From UBA11164 sp002420085 (GTDB lineage Bacteria > Pseudomonadota > Gammaproteobacteria > Xanthomonadales > Xanthomonadaceae), in assembly GCA_031976395.1 (NCBI GenBank), contig DALYLJ010000133.1, positions 1-9,276 of the forward strand: DNA of 9,276 nucleotides, in the 5' to 3' direction. A model generated the notes under the pieces. That model saw nothing but the letters and a program-made list of their open reading frames with translations. It had not been told where the DNA came from and searched no databases. Each line of letters opens with the position of its first letter. Position 1 is the stretch's first letter. Below, piece after piece: positions 1 through 7,820 of this stretch. Made by a program: the position numbers and the translations under genes.

Positions 1-1810
1 GCATCGGTGCCAGCAGGCGGCGGTCGCTGTCGCCACTGGCCTCGCCCTCGAAACGGAACGCCGGGCTGCGCCGGAAACGCCAGCGCCGTTCGCCATCGTG
101 CAGATGGACCTCGTCCGGGTCGGCCTCGGCGCGCAGGCGCCGCGCCTGGCCATCGAAGCGGGCCGACAGCCAGCCGTGTTGCAATCGGGCGCCGGTGACA
201 TCGACCGTGAAATCCTCAGCGCGCACGGTATAGCGACCGGCACTGCCGGCGGCGTGCAGCAGGGTATGGCTGCCGTCGTGCTCGAATGCCAGCAGCCGTT
301 CACCGGAATGACCGAGTCGCCAGCCATCGGCGATCGCCCAGGGTGAGTGTGGGTCGGACGAGCGCGCAGCCTGGGCGCGGGTTTCGGCCTCGTCGTGGAG
401 CAGGGCTGCCGTGGCCGCCGCTGTCAGTTCGAGCGCGCCGGGCAGCGGGGGTGAGGACAGCACCTGATCGAGGTGACGATCGAGGTAGCCGGTGTCGATC
501 CGGCCTTCGACCACCACCGGATGACGGATCAGCCGCTCCAGGAAGGCGACGTTCGATTTCGGGCCGGCGATCCGGGTTTCGGCCAATGCCTCGCGCAGGC
601 GGGCCAGGGCGCTCGGACGGTCGTGGTCGTGAACGATCAGCTTGGCGATCATCGGATCGTAGAAGATGCTGACCGTGTCGCCTTCGATCACGCCGCCGTC
701 CAGACGGACATGTTCGCCGGTTTGCGGCAAGCGCAAGGTTTCCAGTCGCCCGGAGCCGGGCAGGAAGCCGGCATCCGGGTCTTCGGCATACAGCCGCACT
801 TCGATGGCGTGGCCGTGGTGACGAATCGCCTGCTGAGTCAGAGGCAGCGGTTGCCCGGCGGCGACCCGAAGCTGCCATTCCACCAGATCGAGGCCGGTGA
901 CGCATTCAGTGACCGGGTGTTCGACCTGTAGCCGCGTGTTGATTTCCATGAAGTAGAAACCGCCATCGGCACCGACGATGAACTCGACCGTGCCGGCATT
1001 GCGGTAGTCGATGGCGTGACCGGCGGCGATCGCTGCCTCACCCATGCGTTCGCGCAGTTCCGGGGTCAGGAAGGGCGAGGGGGATTCTTCGATGATCTTC
1101 TGATAGCGGCGCTGGGCCGAGCATTCGCGCTCGCCCAGGTGGACGATGTTGCCATGACTGTCGGCGAAGATCTGGAATTCGATATGCCGGGGCGATTCGA
1201 TGTAGCGTTCCAGCAGCACCCGATCACGGCCGAAGGCATTGGCCGATTCGCGCTGGCAGGACTCCAGGGCGGCGGCAAACTCGGTCGAGGCGCGCACGAT
1301 TCGCATGCCCTTGCCGCCGCCGCCGTGGGCGGCCTTGATCATCAGCGGGTAGCCGATGCCATCGGCCTCCAGTTGCAGGCGTCCGGGATCCTGGTCGGTG
1401 CCGGTGTAGCCGGGCACGACCGGGACGCCATGGCTGGCCATCAGTTCCTTGGCGCCGGCCTTGGAGCCCATCTTGCGCATCGAGGCCGCTCGCGGGCCGA
1501 TGAACACCAGTCCGGCCTGTTCGCAGGCGTCGGCGAAGTCGGCGTTCTCCGACAGGAAGCCGTAGCCGGGATGGATCGCCTGAGCGCCTCGGGCGCGGGC
1601 GACTTCGATCAGGGCGTCGGCGCGCAGGTAACTGTCGCGCGGCTGCGGGCCACCGATGGCGTGGGCCTCGTCGGCGAGCCGGGCGTGCTGGGCGTCGGCG
1701 TCGGCCTCGGAGTAGACCGCAACCGTGGCGATGCCGAGTCGGCGGCAGGTGCGGACGATCCGGCAGGCGATCTCGCCGCGATTGGCGATCAGGATTTTCT
1801 CGAAGGGCAT
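1..1810 (-). CDS. liuD: 3-methylcrotonyl-CoA carboxylase, alpha (biotin carboxylase) subunit, 3' end cut by window edge
   Basis: This is the ATP-dependent biotin carboxylase half of methylcrotonyl-CoA carboxylase in cytosolic leucine degradation; it carboxylates biotin, and the LiuB partner moves CO2 to 3-methylcrotonyl-CoA. I translated 603 residues from ATG 1808-1810. The N-terminus FEKILIANRGEIACRI and HPGYGFLSEN are typical of the family. Lys159 and the ATP-grasp loop HGGGGKGMR (162-170) sit at the same numbers as in E. coli AccC, and MEINTRLQVEHPVTE (288-302) carries the catalytic Glu/Asn/Arg set. The region after about 450 fits the MCC-type linker (BT) domain. The frame leaves the window at LLAPM, which is where the biotinyl domain (APM...AMKM) normally begins, so the biotinylated Lys lies outside. 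A weak GGAA-type ribosome site precedes the start. An 83-nt gap separates it from liuC. Family assignment is secure; MCC rather than propionyl- or geranyl-CoA carboxylase is inferred from the neighbours. Confidence 0.93.
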   Translation of the reverse strand, partial: MPFEKILIANRGEIACRIVRTCRRLGIATVAVYSEADADAQHARLADEAHAIGGPQPRDSYLRADALIEVARARGAQAIHPGYGFLSENADFADACEQAGLVFIGPRAASMRKMGSKAGAKELMASHGVPVVPGYTGTDQDPGRLQLEADGIGYPLMIKAAHGGGGKGMRIVRASTEFAAALESCQRESANAFGRDRVLLERYIESPRHIEFQIFADSHGNIVHLGERECSAQRRYQKIIEESPSPFLTPELRERMGEAAIAAGHAIDYRNAGTVEFIVGADGGFYFMEINTRLQVEHPVTECVTGLDLVEWQLRVAAGQPLPLTQQAIRHHGHAIEVRLYAEDPDAGFLPGSGRLETLRLPQTGEHVRLDGGVIEGDTVSIFYDPMIAKLIVHDHDRPSALARLREALAETRIAGPKSNVAFLERLIRHPVVVEGRIDTGYLDRHLDQVLSSPPLPGALELTAAATAALLHDEAETRAQAARSSDPHSPWAIADGWRLGHSGERLLAFEHDGSHTLLHAAGSAGRYTVRAEDFTVDVTGARLQHGWLSARFDGQARRLRAEADPDEVHLHDGERRWRFRRSPAFRFEGEASGDSDRRLLAPM

Positions 1811-1839
1811 GGTTCGCTTTCCACTGCAATGGGGTGTCC

Positions 1840-1865
1840 CGGTTCGGCGACGCGGTTCGGCGACG
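1840..1865. repeat. 13-bp perfect tandem duplication in the liuC-liuD gap
   Basis: Two adjacent identical copies of cggttcggcgacg (1840-1852 and 1853-1865) lie in the 83-nt spacer between liuC and liuD. They are far enough from the liuD ribosome site not to form it. The copies are exact, so the duplication may be recent, or may be a duplicated binding site. No known operator is recognised. Confidence 0.8.
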
Positions 1866-1893
1866 ATCGGCCGGTCCGGCAGGGGCCGGTCGA

Positions 1894-2676
1894 TCATGTG
1901 CTCGACCAGTGTGGGGGGCGCTTTTCCAGGAAGGCGGTCAGTCCTTCCTGGCCTTCGGCCGACACCCGGAGTCGGGCGATCAGGGCGGCATTGCCGGCGT
2001 CGATGCGTTCGGCCTCGTTGCGTTCGATGCCGAGCGCCAGTGACTTGGCCTCGCGCTGCGCGATCGGCCCACCCTTGCCGAGCCAGTGCAGTTGCCGCTC
2101 GACCGCTGCATCGAGTTCTGCCACTTCGGTGCCGATGTGGACCAGGCCGATCCGCAGCGCTTCGGCGACATCGAAGATTTCGCCGGAAACGAAGTAGCGG
2201 CGGGCCATGCGGTTGCCGATCGCGGCGCGGACATAGGGCGCGATCACCGCCGGCACCAGACCGAGCTTGACCTCGGACAGGGCGAACTTGGCGCCTTCGA
2301 CGGCGATCGCGATATCGCAGCAGGCGATCAGTCCGACCCCGCCGCCATAGGCCGAGCCGTTGACGCGGGCGATGGTCGGCTTGCCCAGAAAACACAGGGT
2401 CCGCATCAGGGCTGCCAGCCGCTCGGCATCCGCCCGGTTCTCGGCCTCGTCGGCGGCCGCCATGCGCCGCATCCAGGTGAGATCGGCGCCGGCCGAGAAG
2501 GTGGCGCCCCGGCCGCTCAGGACCACGCTGCGAACGCTCGGATCGGCTTCGATCTCGGTGAGCAGGTCGGTCAGCTCGGCGATCAGGGCATCGTCGAAGG
2601 CATTGTGCAGGTTTGGCCGGGCCAGCCACAGCCAGGTGCTGCTGCCACGACGTTCGACTTCGATGCAGGTGGACAT
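1894..2676 (-). CDS. liuC: 3-methylglutaconyl-CoA hydratase (crotonase family)
   Basis: It adds water to 3-methylglutaconyl-CoA to give HMG-CoA, the step after methylcrotonyl-CoA carboxylase. The protein is 260 residues, normal for single-domain crotonases. FSAGADLTWM supplies one half of the CoA/oxyanion site and is typical of LiuC. AYGGGVGLIACCDIAI and ALSEVKLGLVPAVIAPYV follow. Glu135 (in SEV) matches the second crotonase glutamate (Glu164 in rat hydratase), while the first (Glu144) is replaced by Gly115; as I recall, this pattern is normal in bacterial LiuC proteins. I chose ATG 2674-2676 because GGAG stands 7 nt upstream; an in-frame ATG at 2709 would add 11 unconvincing residues and lies inside a repeat. 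It sits between the GGDEF gene (81-nt gap) and liuD (83-nt gap). A general enoyl-CoA hydratase is the alternative, but context and motifs favour LiuC. Confidence 0.88.
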   Translation of the reverse strand: MSTCIEVERRGSSTWLWLARPNLHNAFDDALIAELTDLLTEIEADPSVRSVVLSGRGATFSAGADLTWMRRMAAADEAENRADAERLAALMRTLCFLGKPTIARVNGSAYGGGVGLIACCDIAIAVEGAKFALSEVKLGLVPAVIAPYVRAAIGNRMARRYFVSGEIFDVAEALRIGLVHIGTEVAELDAAVERQLHWLGKGGPIAQREAKSLALGIERNEAERIDAGNAALIARLRVSAEGQEGLTAFLEKRPPHWSST

Positions 2677-2683
2677 TTCGGCA

Positions 2684-2687
2684 CTCC
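2684..2687 (-). promoter_or_regulatory. Ribosome binding site of liuC
   Basis: The minus strand reads GGAG, 7 nt before ATG 2674-2676. It decides the start in favour of this ATG over the in-frame ATG at 2709. Confidence 0.65.
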
Positions 2688-2698
2688 GTGTGCAGTGT

Positions 2699-2725
2699 GG
2701 CCGGGTCATGGCCGGGTCATGGCCG
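2699..2725. repeat. 11-bp tandem repeat in the GGDEF-liuC gap
   Basis: Two exact copies of ggccgggtcat (2699-2709, 2710-2720) are followed by a partial third (ggccg, 2721-2725). On the minus strand each full copy carries an ATG. Only the one at 2709 is in frame with liuC, so the repeat also creates decoy starts upstream of the real one. The function is unknown. Confidence 0.8.
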
Positions 2726-2757
2726 TGACGCGGTCGGTGCGCGGGTCGGTTGCCGGA

Positions 2758-3930
2758 TCATGCCGCCAGTTCGACCCGATTGCGACCGGCCGCTTTCGCC
2801 CGGTACAGGGCGAGATCGGCCCGGACCAGCAGGTCGTTCAGCGATTCGCCCTCCGGCCGCATGACCGCGACGCCCAGGCTCAGGGTGATCGCGATCGGAC
2901 CGGCATCGGTAGCCAGTGGTTCGGTTTCGATCGCGATGCGCAGCCGCTCGCTCAGTTCGTGGGCCTGGTCGGCGCGGGCACCGACCCAGATCAGGGCGAA
3001 TTCCTCGCCGCCCATGCGCACGGCCAGGTCGCTGGTTCGCATGTGTTCCAGGATGCGTCCGCCCAATGCGTGCAGCACCTGATCGCCGACCCGATGGCCG
3101 TGATTGTCATTGATCCGCTTGAAGTGATCGACATCGGCCATGGCGATCACCACTGGAATCGCGGCAGCCGTGCGCTGACTGAGACCGGCCAGGCACTCGA
3201 AGCGCTGAAACAGGCCGCGTCGGTTGAGCAGGCCGGTCAGCGGGTCGTACTCGATCAGCGCACGGATATCGCGTTGCAGGGAGTCGTTGACCAGCAGCAG
3301 GATGGCAAAGCCCTGCAACAGGGTCAGGCAGATGTAGGCGGCCAGCCACAGACTGTTGCTGGTGGTGGCAGCGGCCAGCGAGCCGGTGACCGGTACCGCC
3401 ACCGTGATCGCCCGCAACACCTCGGCCAGGGCCGACAGTCCGATCACCGTCGTGGCCATGGCCAGCGGGAAACCGCCTTCGATGCGCAACGCGCGCCACA
3501 GGGCCAGGGCGGCCATGGCCCGCAGCACACCGGCGCCGAATACCGACGATGACAGCGAGACCCAGTTGGGAAGCTGGGCAAAGAAACTGGTCAGCGAGAT
3601 CAGGGCAAACAGTGTGCAGAACGCCGCGATGGCCAGGATCGGCAGGCGCCGTTCGAGATAACTCAGAACCCCCAGCAGGAGCAGGGCGGCCGCGACCACG
3701 CCACCGATGTGGCCGAGCGGCGGGGTGGCTTCGGCGCCGAGCACGGCGATCGCCCCGAAGCGCAGGGTCTGCGAGACCGCGATGGCGGCGAAACTGCCGG
3801 CCCAGAACCACAGCCCGTAACGGCCGCGCGCCTGCCAGGCGCCGCCCAGGATGACCGCCGCCAGCAGGGTCGCGGTCATCTGGTAGACGAACAGCAGGGT
3901 ATCGATGTCGAGTGCGGGCAGGATGATCAT
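2758..3930 (-). CDS. Membrane-bound GGDEF diguanylate cyclase within the liu operon
   Basis: It is predicted to make cyclic di-GMP from two GTP at the inner membrane. The protein has 390 residues. Residues about 9-215 form some seven hydrophobic segments without a sensor domain I can name, then a GGDEF domain runs from about 224 to the end. DPLTGLLNRRG opens the domain. D266, N274 and D283 in the DVDHFKRIND...GD block and the active motif MGGEEF (306-311) are all present. The inhibitory I-site RxxD (R298-D301) has the standard five-residue spacing to GGEEF. All these residues keep the spacing known from PleD, so the enzyme should be active and product-inhibited. The gene begins 31 nt after liuB, but no purine-rich ribosome site precedes ATG 3928-3930; Met18 is an alternative start. 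Its ligand is unknown; a link to leucine catabolism is inferred from position only. Confidence 0.9.
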   Translation of the reverse strand: MIILPALDIDTLLFVYQMTATLLAAVILGGAWQARGRYGLWFWAGSFAAIAVSQTLRFGAIAVLGAEATPPLGHIGGVVAAALLLLGVLSYLERRLPILAIAAFCTLFALISLTSFFAQLPNWVSLSSSVFGAGVLRAMAALALWRALRIEGGFPLAMATTVIGLSALAEVLRAITVAVPVTGSLAAATTSNSLWLAAYICLTLLQGFAILLLVNDSLQRDIRALIEYDPLTGLLNRRGLFQRFECLAGLSQRTAAAIPVVIAMADVDHFKRINDNHGHRVGDQVLHALGGRILEHMRTSDLAVRMGGEEFALIWVGARADQAHELSERLRIAIETEPLATDAGPIAITLSLGVAVMRPEGESLNDLLVRADLALYRAKAAGRNRVELAA

Positions 3931-3938
3931 CGGCAGCA

Positions 3939-3958
3939 GGGTCGGGGCTGGGGCAGGG
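3939..3958 (+). promoter_or_regulatory. Four-tract G-quadruplex-type motif in the liuB-GGDEF gap
   Basis: The plus strand has four G-tracts of 3, 4, 4 and 3 bases joined by loops of only 2 bases (TC, CT, CA), a textbook intramolecular quadruplex pattern. It fills the 31-nt spacer, starting 8 nt from the GGDEF start codon and ending 3 nt from the liuB stop. The G-rich strand is the template strand; the mRNA carries the C-tracts, and so has no Shine-Dalgarno sequence here. Folding is not shown; a role is inference. Confidence 0.5.
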
Positions 3959-3961
3959 CAC

Positions 3962-5569
<1,608 letters not shown>

Positions 5570-5596
5570 GGGCGGGTCGATGACGGATACCGGTCA

Positions 5597-5625
5597 ATTG
5601 TCGCCAAAACCGGTCGGGCTGTCAG
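5597..5625 (-). promoter_or_regulatory. Candidate sigma-70 promoter of the liuB operon
   Basis: The minus strand reads CTGACA (-35, 5620-5625), 17 nt spacer, GACAAT (-10, 5597-5602). These match consensus at 5/6 and 4/6 positions with optimal spacing. Transcription would begin near 5590, leaving a leader of about 20 nt before liuB. The preceding gene is closed by a terminator at 5821-5844, so the operon needs its own promoter in this stretch. Confidence 0.45.
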
Positions 5626-5636
5626 TGCGATCGCAC
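5625..5636. promoter_or_regulatory. 12-bp palindrome abutting the liuB -35 box, possible operator
   Basis: gtgcgatcgcac is a perfect 12-bp palindrome that shares one base with the proposed -35 hexamer, a typical place for a repressor or activator site. Its core CGATCG is very common in this DNA, so chance is a real alternative. I cannot match it to a known regulator such as LiuR. Confidence 0.35.
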
Positions 5637-5820
5637 GGAAATGCAGGCAAATACCCGGAATCGAGGCAGTACCGATCCGATCGATGCGCACAGACAGGCT
5701 TCAGACGGGCGTTGGTCGGGACGATCGGTTGTCGCACTCGGGCCGCCGGCTGGATGCCCCCGCCACCGCAGCCAGCGTTCGATCCGGCGCGGTTCGCGGT
5801 TTCGATCGGCCACAACGAGA
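5637..5820. other. Non-coding stretch upstream of the liuB promoter
   Basis: Together with the promoter and terminator this makes a 321-nt gap (5570-5890) between liuB and the lipoprotein gene. Short open frames occur on both strands, but none has a ribosome site or a recognisable product. No further hairpin or repeat stands out. Confidence 0.5.
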
Positions 5821-5844
5821 AAGACCCGCCGAAGCGGGTCTTTC
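5821..5844 (-). terminator. Intrinsic terminator of the lipoprotein gene (cUUCGg hairpin)
   Basis: On the minus strand a perfect 10-bp stem (AAAGACCCGC/GCGGGTCTTT) closes a TTCG tetraloop with a C-G closing pair, the very stable cUUCGg form, followed by a T-rich tail (TTTTCTC). It begins 46 nt after the stop of the gene at 5891-6226 and separates it from the liu operon. In the plus direction the tail is TTTCCC and no plus-strand gene needs it. Confidence 0.85.
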
Positions 5845-5890
5845 CCGGATCACCGTGGCAGTGAATCCCGATCGAGTGGCCGTGGCCGGA

Positions 5891-6226
5891 TCAGGTGCCC
5901 TGCTCGGACTCGACTTCGGGCTCTGCGGCTTCGGCGTCGTCAGCAGCCTCATCGACCGCTTCCTCGATCGTCTCGGCGGCTTCTTCGACCGATTCGACGG
6001 CTTCCGCCGCTTCACCGGCAGCCTGTTCGAGTTCGGTGCCGGCTTCACCAGCCGCCGACTCGACCGTGGCTTCAGCAGCGGGTGCCGGGGCAGGCTCGGC
6101 AGCGGGTTGAGCCGCCGGTTCCGGCGCGGCTTCGGCCGGGGCCTCGGGTGCCTGGCCGGAACAGGCAGCCAGGGCGAATACGGACAGCAACAGCGACAGC
6201 AGTTTCAGCTTCACGTTGAGTTTCAT
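5891..6226 (-). CDS. Small Ala/Glu-rich acidic lipoprotein, function unknown
   Basis: The 111-residue product begins MKLNVKLKLLSLLLSVFALAAC, a short basic end, a hydrophobic core and a lipobox LAAC with Cys22 as the acylation site. Ser at +2 predicts transfer to the outer membrane. By hand count the mature 90 residues hold 30 Ala, 23 Glu, 3 Asp and no Lys, Arg, His or aromatic residue. A Pro/Ala stretch (about 24-51) acts like a tether. It is followed by a helical part with heptad-like units AVESVEE, AAETIEE, AVDEAAD (76-96). ATG 6224-6226 is chosen because of the signal peptide and GGGGAG 10 nt upstream; the open frame continues to 6496 without support. It has its own promoter and terminator, so it is a single-gene unit. 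No known family is recognised; low complexity makes homology uninformative. Confidence 0.85.
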   Translation of the reverse strand: MKLNVKLKLLSLLLSVFALAACSGQAPEAPAEAAPEPAAQPAAEPAPAPAAEATVESAAGEAGTELEQAAGEAAEAVESVEEAAETIEEAVDEAADDAEAAEPEVESEQGT

Positions 6227-6257
6227 GGTGCGGTGACTCCCCTCGGGACAAGCTCTC

Positions 6258-6288
6258 AATCTAGCACCAAATGCCCGGTGGCTGTCAA
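6258..6288 (-). promoter_or_regulatory. Candidate promoter of the lipoprotein gene
   Basis: The minus strand has a consensus TTGACA (-35, 6283-6288), a 19-nt spacer and TAGATT (-10, 6258-6263) preceded by TGC, an extended -10 element. The long spacer is partly offset by the extended -10. Transcription would start near 6251, about 25 nt before the start codon. Confidence 0.5.
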
Positions 6289-6329
6289 TGGCCTTCATCG
6301 GGCCGGATGTCAGTCGCTCGGCTGATCGG

Positions 6330-7505
6330 TCACAGCCGCTCGACGGCAATCGCGGTCGCCTCGCCACCGCCAATGCAGATCGCTGCCACTCCACGGCGGG
6401 CGCCGCGCAGGGCCATGGCATTGAGCAGGGTGACCACGATTCGGGCGCCGCTGGCGCCGATCGGATGGCCGAGCGCACAGGCACCGCCGTGGACATTCAG
6501 CCGATCGGACGGGATGCCGTGGACCTTGAGCGGGGCCATGGCGACGCAGGCGAAAGCTTCGTTGACCTCGAACAGATCGACTTCGCCGACCGACCAGCCG
6601 ACCTTGGCCAGCAGCTTGCCGATCGCCTCGACCGGGGCCGTGGTGAACCACTCCGGTGCCTGGGCATGGCTGGCGTGACCGACGATCCGTGCCAGCGGGG
6701 TGGCACCGAGCCGTTCAGCGGTGGCTGCGGACATCACCACGGTGGCGGCAGCGCCATCGGAAATGCTGGACGAACTGGCAGCGGTGATCGTGCCGTCCTT
6801 CTTGAACGCCGGTCGCAGGGTCGGAATCTTGTCGAGATTGCACCGGCCCGGCTCCTCATCGGTATCGATCGTGACATCGCCCTTGCGGCCGGAGACCACG
6901 ACCGGCGTGATTTCCGATGCGAACGCGCCCGATGCCTGGGCGGCCAGCGCACGACGCACGCTCTCGGCTGCGAAGGCGTCCTGGGCCTCGCGCGTGAAGC
7001 CATGCTCGGTCGAGCACATCTCGCCGAACAGACCCATCGACTGCTTCTGGTACGGATCGGTCAGGCCATCCCAGGCCATGTGATCGATGAATTCGGCGCT
7101 GCCGTAGCGGATGCCGGTGCGCGAGCCGTTCAGCAGGTGCGGGGCATTGGTCATCGATTCCATGCCGCCGGCAACCACCACCTGGGCCGAGCCGATCCGG
7201 ATCAGGTCGTGGGCCAGCATGATCGCCTTCATGCCCGATCCGCAGACCTTGTTCAGCGTGGTACACCCGGCCGACAGTGGCAGGCCGGCGGCCAGTGCCG
7301 CCTGACGTGCCGGCGCCTGACCGAGGCCGGCCGGCAGCACGCAGCCCAACAGCACCTCGTCGATCACGTCGGGTTGCAGGCCCGATTGCGTCAGTGCCGC
7401 CTTGATCGCAGCGGCGCCCAGGGTCGGCGTCGGCACGCCGGTGAACTGGCCCAGCATCGAGCCGATGGCGGTGCGCTTGGCACCAGTGATGACGATCTCG
7501 CTCAT
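6330..7505 (-). CDS. Acetyl-CoA C-acetyltransferase (thiolase, ACAT1/AtoB-like)
   Basis: This thiolase splits acetoacetyl-CoA with CoA into two acetyl-CoA, or 2-methylacetoacetyl-CoA in isoleucine breakdown. Its 391 residues fit the family. The nucleophile Cys88 is in NKVCGSGMKAIM, His347 is in GGACALGHPIGASGARI and Cys377 is in CIGGGEA; all three lie one residue before their equivalents in Zoogloea thiolase. GQAPARQA, VAGGMESM, DGLTDPY and NEAFA recall mitochondrial ACAT1 more than long-chain FadA. ATG 7503-7505 is supported by the MSEIVITGAKRTAIG start and by GGAG 7 nt upstream. The open frame extends upstream to 8132, but that part is antisense to the next gene. The gene is upstream of the lipoprotein unit on the same strand (103-nt gap) and is not co-transcribed in an obvious way with liuB. 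Its exact substrate cannot be read from sequence. Confidence 0.92.
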   Translation of the reverse strand: MSEIVITGAKRTAIGSMLGQFTGVPTPTLGAAAIKAALTQSGLQPDVIDEVLLGCVLPAGLGQAPARQAALAAGLPLSAGCTTLNKVCGSGMKAIMLAHDLIRIGSAQVVVAGGMESMTNAPHLLNGSRTGIRYGSAEFIDHMAWDGLTDPYQKQSMGLFGEMCSTEHGFTREAQDAFAAESVRRALAAQASGAFASEITPVVVSGRKGDVTIDTDEEPGRCNLDKIPTLRPAFKKDGTITAASSSSISDGAAATVVMSAATAERLGATPLARIVGHASHAQAPEWFTTAPVEAIGKLLAKVGWSVGEVDLFEVNEAFACVAMAPLKVHGIPSDRLNVHGGACALGHPIGASGARIVVTLLNAMALRGARRGVAAICIGGGEATAIAVERL

Positions 7506-7550
7506 GGCAACACTCCACTGTCGAAAGGCGGCGGCAACCGCGATCGCCCG

Positions 7551-7580
7551 ATTATCGCGCGCATTGACGCGATGCAGCAA
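7551..7580 (-). promoter_or_regulatory. Candidate promoter of the thiolase gene
   Basis: The minus strand shows TTGCTG (7575-7580), an 18-nt spacer and GATAAT (7551-7556), which matches the -10 consensus at 5/6 positions. The start would be near 7544, giving a leader of about 38 nt that holds the GGAG ribosome site at 7513-7516. Confidence 0.45.
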
Positions 7581-7820
7581 ATGCCCTGTCGGCCAGGATG
7601 CATGATCCGGCGTGATGGTGTAGATCGATGGCGGAAGCCGGCCTTCGATCGGACGACCTCGCGGAGGCCGCAGCGGACTGGCATGATGCCGATCGAGGTG
7701 GTCGGATGAGCGGCCACTCGACACCGATCGGTGGGGCGTCGTGGCTGTGCCGTGGTGTGTTGTCGAAAGAGGCTTGTCGGGATTCGACCAACAGGCGACC
7801 GACTGATCGGGGCAGGGCTG
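7581..7820. other. Divergent intergenic region between thiolase and DUF2189 gene
   Basis: This part of the 315-nt divergent gap has no supported gene. It holds a perfect 12-bp palindrome caccgatcggtg at 7722-7733 and a 6-bp inverted repeat, gtcgaa (7762-7767) and ttcgac (7783-7788), 15 bp apart. I could not find a convincing plus-strand -35/-10 pair for the membrane-protein gene. Confidence 0.5.

Noticed and set aside
1876..1889. GC hairpin (5-bp stem, 4-nt loop) just after the liuC stop
   Set aside because: The stem is short and no T-tract follows, so it is not a convincing intrinsic terminator; liuC and liuD are probably co-transcribed.
1016..3552. Plus-strand open frames of 393 codons (1016-2197) and 488 codons (2086-3552)
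   Set aside because: Both are antisense shadows of liuD, liuC and the GGDEF gene, whose minus-strand products have clear family motifs.
5895..6110. Ser/Ala-rich open frame on the plus strand
   Set aside because: It is the complement of the Ala/Glu-rich lipoprotein gene; the repeated codons (gcc/gag) read in reverse give Ser/Ala runs.
6227..6496. Upstream extension of the lipoprotein frame to 6496
   Set aside because: It would bury the signal peptide and overlap the thiolase 3' end; the extra sequence is Arg/Pro/Ser-rich.
7731..7820. Earlier start for the DUF2189 gene at 7731
   Set aside because: It adds Arg/Cys-rich residues not typical of the family, has no ribosome site and would place the start in a palindrome.
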